Source: an uncultured Anaerotruncus sp. (GTDB taxonomy: Bacteria; Bacillota; Clostridia; Oscillospirales; Acutalibacteraceae). From it: DNA of 64,000 nucleotides. Numbering within the stretch: the first letter of the stretch is position 1; the number at the start of each line of letters is the position of its first letter. The position numbers and the translations under genes were made by a program. Location: assembly GCA_900539775.1 (NCBI GenBank), contig UQDL01000005.1, positions 62,001-126,000 on the forward strand, given 5' to 3'. Under the pieces are notes generated by a model. It made no database searches, was not told where the DNA came from, and was given only the letters and a program-made list of their open reading frames with translations. This document shows positions 34,011 through 42,631 of the stretch, piece by piece.

Positions 34011-35501
34011 TCACTTTGCAAGCCTGATAACATTCCAACTAAAGGGCTTAAGCTCTGCCGTTACGGTGTTGCCGTCTGCAAGCGGAAGCTCGTTTCGGTG
34101 CGGCACAACATTAAGGGCATCAAAAGAATTTTCTGCTTTTTTATCATACCCGTCCATTGAAATAAATTCAACCGGCTTATATCCTTCAAAATCAAGCATA
34201 TTAACGGTAAGGACTGCACTTTCATCAAGGCTTTTGTTTACGCAAAAAATAACAGCCTCTTCACGTTCCTCATCATAAGTGGCAATAGCCTCAAGATAAG
34301 GCACATCCGTAAATTCTTTGCAATCGTATTTCGGGCAATCTATAAGCGGACGAAGCGCCGCACCCCTGCCGAAGTTTGAAAGATGCATAAAGGGATAAAA
34401 AATAGTTTGCTCAAAAGCTCCGCCGCCTGTTTTTGTGAATATTGGAGCAATAACATTAACAAGCTGCGCAAGACAGGCGATTTTAATTCTGTCGCAATGC
34501 CTAAGGAGAGTTATGAGCATTGAGCCCACCATAAGTGCATCTTCAAAATTATATATATCCTCCAAAATAGAGGGCGCCATGCTCCACTTTTCAAATTGAG
34601 CATCGTTGGAATGATACCAAACATTCCACTCATCAAATGAAAGATTTATGGTTTTTTTAGAGCGCTTTTTCGCTTTAACATAATCACAAGTGCAGATAAT
34701 GGAATAAATAAATTCATCAAGCTCTAATGTTTTGGCAAGAAAGCTTTGAACATCATCTGTTTTATTATCATAATACTGATGCAGCGAAACATAATCAACA
34801 CTGTCGTATGCGATTTCGAGGCTTTCTGCTTCCCATTTACCAAAGGTTTTTGAGCCTCTGTTTGACGATCCGCACAAAACAGTTTCTATTTCGGGATCGG
34901 TCCATTTCATAAGCTTAGAAGCTTCAACCGCAGCACGGCCATATTCAACGGCTGTTTTTGCGCCCATTTGCCAAGAGCCGTCCATCTCGTTGCCGAGGCA
35001 CCAAAGCTTTATTCCGTGCGGTTCTTCAACTCCGTGGCTTCTTCTGAGATCAGACCAATAAGTGCCGCCCTTGTGGTTGCAATATTCAACAAGATTTCTT
35101 GCCGCATCCGCACCTCTTGTGCCAAGATTAACAGCCATCATACAATCCGTGTTTGCCTTTTTGCACCACTTCATAAATTCATTTGTGCCAAATGTGTTTG
35201 GCTCTGTTGTGCCCCATGCAAGATCAAGCCTTTTCGGCCTGCTTTCAACGGGGCCTACACCGTCTTCCCAATTATAGCCGGACACAAAATTGCCGCCCGG
35301 ATAGCGAACGATCGGCACATTCAGCTTTTTAACAAGCTCTATAACATCCTTTCTGAAGCCGTTTTCATCCGCAGCAGGATGACCGGGCTCATAGATGCCG
35401 CCGTAAACCGCTCTGCCCAAATGCTCTATAAAAGAACCGTAAATTCTTTTATCAATTTCGCCTATTTTAAATTTCTTGGCAATTGTTATTTTTGCTTTCA
35501 T
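34011..35501 (-). CDS. Alpha-L-arabinofuranosidase, GH51
   Basis: This 496-residue enzyme releases arabinose from arabinoxylan or arabinan oligosaccharides. It shows the GH51 start GSFIEHLGRAVYGGIYEPGH, RYPGGNFVSGYNWEDGVGP and NEFMKWCKKA. The catalytic acid/base is E172 (CLGNEMDG) and the nucleophile is E291 (LSFDEWNVWYHS). A C-terminal beta domain completes the fold. There is no signal peptide, so it acts in the cytoplasm on imported oligosaccharides, which fits the GPH symporter encoded directly upstream. The gene is read leftward after the symporter gene with a 130-base gap. AbfA is the common name for such enzymes. Confidence 0.94.
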   Translation of the reverse strand: MKAKITIAKKFKIGEIDKRIYGSFIEHLGRAVYGGIYEPGHPAADENGFRKDVIELVKKLNVPIVRYPGGNFVSGYNWEDGVGPVESRPKRLDLAWGTTEPNTFGTNEFMKWCKKANTDCMMAVNLGTRGADAARNLVEYCNHKGGTYWSDLRRSHGVEEPHGIKLWCLGNEMDGSWQMGAKTAVEYGRAAVEASKLMKWTDPEIETVLCGSSNRGSKTFGKWEAESLEIAYDSVDYVSLHQYYDNKTDDVQSFLAKTLELDEFIYSIICTCDYVKAKKRSKKTINLSFDEWNVWYHSNDAQFEKWSMAPSILEDIYNFEDALMVGSMLITLLRHCDRIKIACLAQLVNVIAPIFTKTGGGAFEQTIFYPFMHLSNFGRGAALRPLIDCPKYDCKEFTDVPYLEAIATYDEEREEAVIFCVNKSLDESAVLTVNMLDFEGYKPVEFISMDGYDKKAENSFDALNVVPHRNELPLADGNTVTAELKPFSWNVIRLAK

Positions 35502-35631
35502 AATAATTACTCAGCCTTTCACCGTTTTTTTTATATTAGCATAAATACAAATCAAAATAAAGAATTTTTTTAACCGAAAAGCACTTTTTTGCACAAATCG
35601 GCACCGAATAAAAAGCAACCTGTTTATAATG

Positions 35632-37089
35632 TTATTCGGCGCTTCTGCGGGCAGCAAGAGCATTTGAAATATTGGCTTTCTTTTCGCCGACAATATCATA
35701 TTTAAACATGGGAACTATGGAAAGCAACGCAAGTATGCCGGGCAAAGCAGTGTAAGCAAAGAAGATGATATCCTTTGTGCCGGTGGTGAAACTGCCTGTG
35801 CTTAAAGCCTCATAATAGCCTGATTTTTGCACAAATATAAGGCCGACTGCCGTGCCGAGAGCAAGGCAAACCTTAATGGTGAGGGTAAGTATGGAATAGC
35901 AAGCACCCTCCATTCTTTTGCCTGTTTCGTACTCATAATAATCAACCGTGTCCGCTGTCATAATCATAGGCATAAGCGTAACGGCACCGAATTGCAAGCC
36001 AATAAGGAACAAAGAAATATAAAACAGCACCGTAAGCACCGTGTTTTCGGGAGATTTAAACCAAAAATGCCCGATAACAAATGAGAACACGGATGCGGCA
36101 AAGCCATAAACGGAAAGCAAAATATAAGCATTTCTTTCATTCAGTTTTTTAATAAGCAGCGGGCAAAGCGCCATGCTTATCATTGAGCCGACTGCAGTTA
36201 CAATACCGAGCACGGCAACAAGATTTTGGCTGCCGAGTATAACCGTTGCAGACTGCACCTGAATGCCCATTGCCATTTGCCTGCCGAAGCCCAAGAAATA
36301 TGAGATAATAACAAGCTGAAACGGCTTATTATTTTTAAGTGCGGCAAGCATATCTTTAAATGTTGTTTTGTCCTGCGAAATATTTGCCACTCTTTCCTTA
36401 TTTATTATAGGAATTAATGCAAAAAGCACGCAACCGAAAATTGCGGTGAGCAGTGCGGTAAAGAAATATTCGCTGCTTATCATAGGCACATCTGTTTCGC
36501 CGCTTTTAACAAAAACTTTTGAGCCGCCGGGAATTATAAGGCAAACTATAGGCACTATAACAACGCAGGCGGAAAAGCCGACTTGCTTAAAAGTGTTTGA
36601 AATTGAAACAACATTTGTGCGCTCGGTAGGATTAGGAGTGAGCGCCGAGGCAATACCCTGCGACGGAACATCGCCCATGGTCATCGCTATGCTCCAAACA
36701 AGATATGTTATAAAAATCCACGCATAAAGCCCAAAGCCCTTAAACGGCACCTTAACAAACACAATTGCCGTGAAAACAAGCAGCGGCACGATTGAATAAA
36801 CAATCATGGATTTAAACTTGCCCATTTTGCTTTTTGAGCTGTCTATAAGATTGCCGACAACAGGATCGGCAACAGCCGAAACAATTTTTGCCACAAGAAT
36901 TAAAATAGCAACAACGCTGACATTTGCGCCCAAAACAGAGCCATCGAACTCTGCCTGATAGGAATTAAGCAATCCCACTATTGCCTGAAAACCGAAAAGT
37001 CCAAGCGAATATGCGGCAATTTCTTTAAAGCTCATATACTTTTTCGCCGTTGCATCGGCAGCAGACGCCACAACCGTTTTATTACTCAT
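35632..37089 (-). CDS. GPH-family (glycoside-pentoside-hexuronide) sugar:cation symporter, first copy
   Basis: This 485-residue, twelve-helix transporter belongs to the MelB/XynT branch of the major facilitator superfamily. Typical traits are SAVADPVVGNLIDSSKSKMGKF in the 2-3 loop (a D-x3-G-x2-D type motif), MTMGDVPSQGIASALTPNPTERTNVVS, and DTVDYYEYETGKRMEGACYSI late in the protein. GGAGG, 8 bases before the ATG at 37089, rules out the upstream GTG. The neighbours are a GH51 arabinofuranosidase downstream and an SDR upstream, so arabino-oligosaccharides or xylo-oligosaccharides are likely cargo. Import would be driven by a sodium or proton gradient. The exact sugar is unknown. Confidence 0.9.
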   Translation of the reverse strand: MSNKTVVASAADATAKKYMSFKEIAAYSLGLFGFQAIVGLLNSYQAEFDGSVLGANVSVVAILILVAKIVSAVADPVVGNLIDSSKSKMGKFKSMIVYSIVPLLVFTAIVFVKVPFKGFGLYAWIFITYLVWSIAMTMGDVPSQGIASALTPNPTERTNVVSISNTFKQVGFSACVVIVPIVCLIIPGGSKVFVKSGETDVPMISSEYFFTALLTAIFGCVLFALIPIINKERVANISQDKTTFKDMLAALKNNKPFQLVIISYFLGFGRQMAMGIQVQSATVILGSQNLVAVLGIVTAVGSMISMALCPLLIKKLNERNAYILLSVYGFAASVFSFVIGHFWFKSPENTVLTVLFYISLFLIGLQFGAVTLMPMIMTADTVDYYEYETGKRMEGACYSILTLTIKVCLALGTAVGLIFVQKSGYYEALSTGSFTTGTKDIIFFAYTALPGILALLSIVPMFKYDIVGEKKANISNALAARRSAE

Positions 37090-37140
37090 AAAATGCACCT
37101 CCGCACAATGATAAAATTTAACTAACTTGCTTTAAAACGC

Positions 37141-37178
37141 AAAAGGGCGAAGCAACGCCGTTGTTGCTCCGCACTTTT
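37141..37178 (-). terminator. Hairpin between the SDR and symporter genes
   Basis: AAAAGGGCGAAGCAAC pairs with GTTGCTCCGCACTTTT, with three single mismatches, around a GCCGTT loop. It is symmetric with A/T arms and may reduce read-through from the SDR gene into the symporter gene. Confidence 0.6.
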
Positions 37179-37211
37179 AATGCACGAGAATGGAATACCA
37201 AACTCAATCAA

Positions 37212-38048
37212 TCAGTTTCTGAAAACATCGTTAAACAAATCAATATCCGCAGCCTTCATAATTGCACTGAAAAGGCGGGAACCGTTTACAGGCAAAAGCT
37301 TGCCGAAAACGCTCATTGCATGTGCATCCATGCCGTGGATTTGAAGAGCTTGCTTATGCTCAATGCCAAACATAATCATTTTAACCATAAGGTCACAATC
37401 GGTGGAAATCATATCCATAATCTTTTGACCCTTTCCGCCATCATTCTTTTGATCACGGAAAATATCTGTTTTTGTGAAGCCCGGGCAAACAAGGCCAACA
37501 TAAACCTTGCCGCGGAATTCCTCACGAAGAGCTTCTGTGAAGCCCTTAAGAGCAGCCTTGGAAGCTGAATACATGCTTGTGCCTGCAAGGCTCATAAGAG
37601 CTGCAGATGAATCTATATTGATGATTCCGGGATCATTGCTTTCCAAAAGCATGGGAAGCAATGCCTTAATTGAATAAACACAAGAATAGAAATTGATGTT
37701 GATTGCCTTTTCAATTTCATCCATCTCATAGCGATCAAATCTTTTGAATTTGGGAAGAATGCCGGCATTGTTAACAAGAACATCAATCTTAACGCCCTCA
37801 TCTTTAAGCTCCTGAGCAAAATTTACCCAATTTTCATTCTTTGAAACATCAAAAAGCTTATAGGAAAACTGCTCTGCATATGTTGGGCCGAGCTCTTCAA
37901 TAAACTTTTTCATTTTCGGTTCGCTTCTTGCTATACCGATAACCTTACAACCGTGTTTTTTTATGAGTGTTGCGGCAATGCCTGCACCCATACCTCCGGA
38001 AGCGCCTGTTACAACACAGGTTTTTCCGCTGAGCCAACAATTTGACAT
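37212..38048 (-). CDS. Short-chain dehydrogenase/reductase
   Basis: This 278-residue classical SDR has the cofactor motif TGASGGMGAG (14-23) and NNAGI (93-97). The catalytic group is Asn117 or Asn119 in ININ, Ser147/148 (NIDSSAAL), Tyr160 and Lys164 (YSASK). It acts on an alcohol/carbonyl pair with NAD(P). IARSEPKM after the second strand, with its Arg, hints at NADP use. A late segment with HKQALQIHGMDAHAMSVF is shared by DHRS/YqjQ-like SDRs. The start at 38048 follows GGAGG; an upstream ATG at 38081 lies before it. Its own promoter heads the operon with the GPH symporter and arabinofuranosidase, but a role in sugar metabolism is only suggested by position. Confidence 0.85.
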   Translation of the reverse strand: MSNCWLSGKTCVVTGASGGMGAGIAATLIKKHGCKVIGIARSEPKMKKFIEELGPTYAEQFSYKLFDVSKNENWVNFAQELKDEGVKIDVLVNNAGILPKFKRFDRYEMDEIEKAININFYSCVYSIKALLPMLLESNDPGIINIDSSAALMSLAGTSMYSASKAALKGFTEALREEFRGKVYVGLVCPGFTKTDIFRDQKNDGGKGQKIMDMISTDCDLMVKMIMFGIEHKQALQIHGMDAHAMSVFGKLLPVNGSRLFSAIMKAADIDLFNDVFRN

Positions 38049-38090
38049 AAATAATTTACCTCCGTAAATAATCGTATACACTACACTGCT

Positions 38091-38119
38091 ATTATACTAA
38101 ATCAAAAAAAGATTTACAA
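38091..38119 (-). promoter_or_regulatory. Promoter of the SDR-symporter-arabinofuranosidase group
   Basis: On the minus strand TTGTAA (38114-38119), 17 bases, TATAAT (38091-38096). It lies 43 bases ahead of the SDR start codon. Confidence 0.65.
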
Positions 38120-38245
38120 GAAGAAAAACGAAATTATTTTTTCTTTCACCAAATTATTATTAAATCTTCAGAAAACAAAAGGCAGCCTGCAAAATACAGA
38201 CCGCCTAAAAGATTTCATTCGGCACAAACACGCATACTGCGCCGA

Positions 38246-38545
38246 TTATTTATTTTTACAGATATCAAACCACATACAATCTGAGCAAATATTTTCAAGA
38301 TTTCCCGTGCCCAGCATTTTGGTTTTTAAATCATATTTTCCAACCTTTGCCTCATTAACGCAAACACCGTTTTGCAAATTCGGGCAGCAAAAGCAAATAT
38401 CGTCTGCACTCATTACAAGTTCAAACTCTTCACCGCTTTCCAAGCGCTTTTTAACAGCCGCCATATTTTTGCAAAATTCGGGGCTGTAGCCTTTTCCTTC
38501 AAAGCACGGAATGCAATTAAGATGATGATATCTAAGCCTTAACAT
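38246..38545 (-). CDS. DUF1284 family Cys-rich small protein
   Basis: This 99-residue protein matches DUF1284, seen in the start LRYHHLNCIPCFEGKGYSPE. It has nine cysteines, including CIPC, CFCC, VCVN, CSDCMW and a final ICKN. They suggest a metal or Fe-S site, but no member has a known activity. The start ATG at 38545 lies inside the end of bioY (14-base overlap), so the two are translated from one message. Earlier in-frame starts would lie deeper inside bioY and are unlikely. The link to biotin uptake is by operon position only. Confidence 0.8.
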   Translation of the reverse strand: MLRLRYHHLNCIPCFEGKGYSPEFCKNMAAVKKRLESGEEFELVMSADDICFCCPNLQNGVCVNEAKVGKYDLKTKMLGTGNLENICSDCMWFDICKNK

Positions 38546-39125
38546 GCTTATCAAGAGCCTTGCAAAGCACAGTTGCAACTATAATTTTAACAAGATCCGG
38601 AATAAGGAACGGCACAACACATTTTGAAAGCGCAACGCCAAGAGTGATTGCGCCCATATTTTTGGTGTAAACAATCATAAACCACGCCGTGCCGAATGCA
38701 TAGCAAACAAGAATGCCGACAATCATAGAAACAATATAAACCCATGTTTTTTTGCCGAAAAGCTTTAACGCACCGCCAACTATAAGCGCAGTGAAGATAA
38801 AGCCGATAATATAGCCGCCGGTTACACCGAACAGCACTCCGGGGCCTGCCGAAAAGCCGGCAAACACGGGAACACCAACAAGACCGAGCAAAATATAAAC
38901 CAAAACGGAGAATGTGCCTTTTTTAAGGCCCAAAAGACCTGCCGCAATGCAAATGCCCATTGTTTGCAAAGTGATGGGAATTGTAAGCGGAATCTGAATC
39001 CAAGAGCAAACAGCAATTAAAGCTGCAAAAACGCCCACATAAACCACTTCAATTGTTTTAAATTTTCTTTTCTTAGCAACAGACTTTTCAGAAGCCTTGA
39101 CTGCATTAGTTGAGTTTTCCTGCAT
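38532..39125 (-). CDS. bioY: Biotin transporter BioY (ECF S component)
   Basis: This 197-residue, six-helix protein binds biotin in the membrane and works with the shared ECF energizing module (EcfA, EcfA', EcfT), which is not encoded here. Family motifs are visible as IPITLQTMGICIAAGLLG, GVPVFAGFSAGPGVLFGVTGGYIIGF and a C-terminal VPFLIPDLVKI. The first 35 residues are a charged tail (ASEKSVAKKRKFK). AAAGG precedes the ATG at 39125; the in-frame ATG at 39194 has no such site. The promoter overlaps a BirA-type operator, so transport should be shut off when biotin is plentiful. Confidence 0.93.
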   Translation of the reverse strand: MQENSTNAVKASEKSVAKKRKFKTIEVVYVGVFAALIAVCSWIQIPLTIPITLQTMGICIAAGLLGLKKGTFSVLVYILLGLVGVPVFAGFSAGPGVLFGVTGGYIIGFIFTALIVGGALKLFGKKTWVYIVSMIVGILVCYAFGTAWFMIVYTKNMGAITLGVALSKCVVPFLIPDLVKIIVATVLCKALDKHVKA

Positions 39126-39252
39126 AGCAATTACCTTTCCGGCCACAACAAAATTTAAAAATCTGTACGCCCGCAGTAGCCAAGCAGAGCGCACAGCAAA
39201 TTTCTCAAGTTAAAATATGCCGCAAGCAAATCAAAAAACGAGGAAATCTACC

Positions 39253-39271
39253 TTGTGTGAAGCTCACACAA
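39253..39271. other. Perfect hairpin in the bioY leader
   Basis: TTGTGTGA-AGC-TCACACAA lies in the approximately 165-base leader of bioY. On the plus strand it is followed by ATCTTTTTT and looks like an intrinsic terminator, though no plus-strand gene precedes it. It may shield the divergent histidine kinase gene from antisense transcription. Confidence 0.4.
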
Positions 39272-39298
39272 ATCTTTTTTGAAAAATATTTCTATATA

Positions 39299-39327
39299 TT
39301 TATAATACAGGAAAGCGCAATTGTCAA
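39299..39327 (-). promoter_or_regulatory. Promoter of bioY
   Basis: On the minus strand TTGACA (39322-39327), 17 bases, TATAAA (39299-39304). The -35 box lies inside the left half-site of the BirA operator. Confidence 0.75.
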
Positions 39328-39352
39328 CCTTTATTTTAGAATAGGTTTACAA
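39321..39352. promoter_or_regulatory. BirA (biotin repressor) operator
   Basis: TTGTCAACC (39321-39329), 14 bases, GGTTTACAA (39344-39352). The E. coli bio operator has TTGTAAACC and GGTTTACAA with the same 14-base spacing, so this site has a single mismatch. Overlap with the -35 box would allow direct repression by biotinyl-AMP-bound BirA. Confidence 0.85.
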
Positions 39353-39439
39353 TTAAACAATATTTAAAATTTGCCAAGTTGAACAACGAAAAGAAATGTG
39401 TTAATATAAATTTATACTGATGAAAGCGACAAATTACAT

Positions 39440-40990
39440 ATGGGAAAAATAAACAAAGACACTATCCCCGAGCACACAAAAAACTTTAAAATAAACACAA
39501 GAATCATAATAACCTCCGTTTTGGCAATTTTGATTCCCGTTATAATAATTTCGGCAGCGGCAAGTGTGTTTTTTTACACTTCCAAAGACAAATATGACTT
39601 CACATCCGTTACCGCAAAGAATTACAGCATTATAAACCAAATTCAATGGGGGCAAACAATTAACGAAATTTCCTCAAATCTGATAAGCGATAAAAACGAG
39701 GAAAAAAGAATTGCCGATCTAAAAAAATCACTGCAGTCGCTTGAAAAGCTTGACACAATGATTTATATTGAGCGAAACGGCGCTGAATATTATTCAACAG
39801 GCAACAAAGAAGAGATCCTCTCCAAAACAAAGCAAATTTCAAACACGGATTTTTCCAATAACTCCTATTATTACGGCGAAAACGGAGTTTCGATAATTTT
39901 ACATGCCGAAACAGACAGCGACAGATATTTAATCGTTATCACAAATTCGGATTATGATGTGCCGGATGCGAACTCATCTTCATCGCCGCAAAATGTAATA
40001 ATGAAGCTTGCGAACAATACCGTGCTGATTTTTGGGCTTTGCATTGCAATATTCGTTATTGCGATAATCGTTATATCACTTATAACTTCCAAAACCATTG
40101 TTGACCCGATTGAAAAAATAACCAAAGGCGCAGACGAAATTGCAAGAGGAAATCTTGACTATGAAATTGATTACAAATCAACGAACGAGCTTGGCCGCCT
40201 TGCGGAAAGCTTTAATGAAATGCGAATAAAGGTTAAAGATTCAATAGAGCAAAAAAACAAATCCGACCAGCAGCAAAAAGAAATGATTGCAGGCATTGCA
40301 CATGATTTGAGAACTCCGCTGACATCAATAAAAGGATATTTGGAAGGCATCAGAGACGGTGTTGCAAACACACCGGAAAAACAGGCAAGGTATTTTAACA
40401 CAATATACGATTCTGCTAATTCAATGGAAAATATGCTTAATGATTTGCTTACCATATCAAAACTGGAGCTTGGCGCAATAACGCTTCACCCGGAAAATGT
40501 TTCCGTAAACGACTTTATGCAATATGCTCACGAATTAGGCAGAGATTTGCAGGAAGCGGATTTTGATTTTGAAATAATAAACAAATGCAAAGGCGATCCC
40601 GTGCTTAATGTGGACACGGACAGATTTGCAAGAGTTATAGACAATATTATTTCAAACAGCATAAAATACAAACGAAACGATGTTAAAGGCAAAATAACGC
40701 TTTGCATATCAGAATACGAGCACAGCGTGATTTTTGAAATTTCAGACAACGGAATGGGCGTTGAGGATGAAAACCTGAGCAGAATATTTGACACTCTTTA
40801 CAGAGCAGATAAAGCCCGCACCAATGTAAGCAACGGCAGCGGACTCGGCCTTGCAGTTTGCCGCCAAATAGTGCAGCAGCACGGCGGCCTTGTTTGGGCG
40901 CAAAACAATTCATCCGGCGGGCTTTCAATATTCATTTCACTTCCGACTCATTCGGAAGCCGAAAAAGGAATCAACAACCAAAAGCAATAA
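39440..40990 (+). CDS. Sensor histidine kinase with extracellular domain
   Basis: This 516-residue two-component sensor has a first membrane helix at about residues 22-46 and an outer domain of about 145 residues. The second helix (about 193-216) is followed by a HAMP linker (217-270). The dimerisation/phosphorylation domain has H288 in GIAHDLRTPLTSIKGY, then the ATP-binding domain with DNIISNSIKY, DNGMGV and SGLGLAVC. The outer domain has no recognised fold. It is transcribed with the response regulator 66 bases downstream and diverges from bioY. The signal is unknown. Confidence 0.92.
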   Translation: MGKINKDTIPEHTKNFKINTRIIITSVLAILIPVIIISAAASVFFYTSKDKYDFTSVTAKNYSIINQIQWGQTINEISSNLISDKNEEKRIADLKKSLQSLEKLDTMIYIERNGAEYYSTGNKEEILSKTKQISNTDFSNNSYYYGENGVSIILHAETDSDRYLIVITNSDYDVPDANSSSSPQNVIMKLANNTVLIFGLCIAIFVIAIIVISLITSKTIVDPIEKITKGADEIARGNLDYEIDYKSTNELGRLAESFNEMRIKVKDSIEQKNKSDQQQKEMIAGIAHDLRTPLTSIKGYLEGIRDGVANTPEKQARYFNTIYDSANSMENMLNDLLTISKLELGAITLHPENVSVNDFMQYAHELGRDLQEADFDFEIINKCKGDPVLNVDTDRFARVIDNIISNSIKYKRNDVKGKITLCISEYEHSVIFEISDNGMGVEDENLSRIFDTLYRADKARTNVSNGSGLGLAVCRQIVQQHGGLVWAQNNSSGGLSIFISLPTHSEAEKGINNQKQ

Positions 40991-41056
40991 CGCAAAACCG
41001 CCTTTTCGAAGCCGGCACAGCCGGAAAATTGAAAAGCAACGAAAGGATGCAAATAT

Positions 41057-41755
41057 ATGAAAAAGATTTTAATTATTGAAGACGACATCAATATTTCCGC
41101 CTTAGAGCAGGATTATCTTGAAGCAAATTCTTTTGAGGTTAAAACCGCCGCAGACGGAATAACAGGATTATCCCTTGCGCTTAACGAAGACTTCAACCTG
41201 ATTTTGCTTGATATTATGCTGCCAGGGATGGACGGCCTTGAGGTTTGCAAAAAGCTGAGAGAAAAGAAAGACATACCGATTATTATGGTAAGTGCCAAAA
41301 GGGATGACCTTGATAAAATCAAAGGGCTCGGACTCGGCGCAGACGATTATATAGTTAAGCCGTTTTCGCCGGGCGAGCTTGTGGCAAGAGTTATTGCACA
41401 CATAAACAGATATGAAAGGCTTACCTCAAAAGCAGATGACTTGGGTGGAAAAATGGAAACAATTGAGATAAGCGGCTTAAAGCTTGACGGAAAAGCGAGG
41501 CGTGCTTTCGTTGGCAAAACAGAACTTACATTAACAAACAAGGAATTTGATTTGCTTTATTACCTTGCGGCAAGCCCCGACACGGTTTACAGCAAAGAAA
41601 AGCTTTTTGATGAAATTTGGCACTATGATTCAATCGGCGAAACCTCCACAATCACGGTGCATGTTAACAGAATAAGAGATAAAATAAAAGAGATAGACCC
41701 GAAGCTTGATTTTATTCACACAGTTTGGGGAAAAGGATATCGCTTCAATAAATAA
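41057..41755 (+). CDS. OmpR-type response regulator
   Basis: This 232-residue regulator has a receiver domain with acidic pocket ED(D) at 8-10, phosphoacceptor D52 (LLDIMLPGMDG), and the Lys in YIVKPFSPGEL. A winged-helix DNA-binding domain follows, with LTNKEFDLLYYLAASP and ITVHVNRIRDKI, ending in VWGKGYRFNK. It is the partner of the preceding kinase. AAAGGATG precedes the ATG by about 8 bases. Target genes are unknown; none of the neighbours is an obvious transporter partner of the BceRS type. Confidence 0.94.
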   Translation: MKKILIIEDDINISALEQDYLEANSFEVKTAADGITGLSLALNEDFNLILLDIMLPGMDGLEVCKKLREKKDIPIIMVSAKRDDLDKIKGLGLGADDYIVKPFSPGELVARVIAHINRYERLTSKADDLGGKMETIEISGLKLDGKARRAFVGKTELTLTNKEFDLLYYLAASPDTVYSKEKLFDEIWHYDSIGETSTITVHVNRIRDKIKEIDPKLDFIHTVWGKGYRFNK

Positions 41756-41775
41756 TAAAAAAGCATAATAAACAC

Positions 41776-41812
41776 AAATAGGCAGCTTGCAAGATGCAAG
41801 CTGCCTATTTTC
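41776..41812. terminator. Bidirectional terminator between response regulator and ABC genes
   Basis: A perfect 16-base stem (41776-41791 with 41795-41810) with an AGA loop has A-rich and T-rich flanks. It separates two convergent transcripts. Confidence 0.93.
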
Positions 41813-41824
41813 ATTCATTAAAAA

Positions 41825-42631
41825 TTATTCGGAAAGAATCATTCTGTCGTTATCAAGCTCTTCACCGCTTGTTATCTTGAATTTTTCAAGCAAATCTGCG
41901 GTGGTGAGGTTTTTCTTTTCCTCGCCTGAAACATCATAAATGATTTTGCCCTCGTTCATCATAATCAACCTATTGCCGATTGCGATGGCGTCCTTCATAT
42001 TATGGGTTATCATAAGAGTTGTTAAGTTATGCTCTGCAACAATATCCGTTGTAATCTTTAAAACCTTGTGCGCCGTTTTCGGATCAAGTGCCGCCGTGTG
42101 CTCATCAAGCAAAAGCACCTTTGGCTTTTTAAGCGTTGCCATAAGAAGTGTTATTGCCTGCCTTTGGCCGCCCGAAAGCAAGCCAACCTTTGAAGTGAGC
42201 CTTGTTTCAAGGCCAAGATCCAAAGATTTAAGCAATTCGCCGTATTCTTCCTTTTCCTTTTTTGAAACGCCGGGAGCAAGAGTTCTGAATTTTCCGCGGC
42301 GTGATGCAAGAGCAAGATTTTCCAAAATTTGCATATCTGCCGCAGTGCCTGTCATAGGATCCTGGAAAACTCTGCCGAGAAACTTTGCTCTTTTATATTC
42401 GGGCAGCTTCGTAACATCACGGCCGTCTATAATGATATTGCCGCTGTCAACGGGATAAACACCCGCAATCATATTAAGCATTGTTGACTTACCGGCGCCG
42501 TTGCCGCCGATAACAGTTACAAAATCGCCTTCATTAAGCACAAGATTGATGCCGTTTAAAGCATGCTTTTCATTAACCGTGCCGGGATTAAAGGTTTTAT
42601 AAACATTTTTAATTTCAAGCATTTTCGGCAC
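41825..42631 (-). CDS. ABC transporter ATP-binding protein (TrpZ-like)
   Basis: This 268-residue ATPase has Walker A GGNGAGKST (about 42-50), a Q-loop in VFQDPMTGTA, the signature LSGGQRQ, Walker B VLLLDEHTAALD with His after Glu, and the switch His in MITHNM. DEHTAALDP and DPMTGTAADM are features of the ABC systems grouped with TrpXYZ (COG1101). It energises uptake by the permease and lipoprotein encoded upstream. Its start lies inside the last bases of the permease gene (17-base overlap). The substrate is not certain; an aromatic amino acid is suggested by family and by the DAHP synthase gene upstream. Confidence 0.85.
   Translation of the reverse strand: MPKMLEIKNVYKTFNPGTVNEKHALNGINLVLNEGDFVTVIGGNGAGKSTMLNMIAGVYPVDSGNIIIDGRDVTKLPEYKRAKFLGRVFQDPMTGTAADMQILENLALASRRGKFRTLAPGVSKKEKEEYGELLKSLDLGLETRLTSKVGLLSGGQRQAITLLMATLKKPKVLLLDEHTAALDPKTAHKVLKITTDIVAEHNLTTLMITHNMKDAIAIGNRLIMMNEGKIIYDVSGEEKKNLTTADLLEKFKITSGEELDNDRMILSE

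Noticed and set aside
39253..39271. Rex-type redox operator
   Set aside because: TTGTGTGA-AGC-TCACACAA has the wrong core and an odd spacing compared with TTGTGAA-N4-TTCACAA; a hairpin role fits better.
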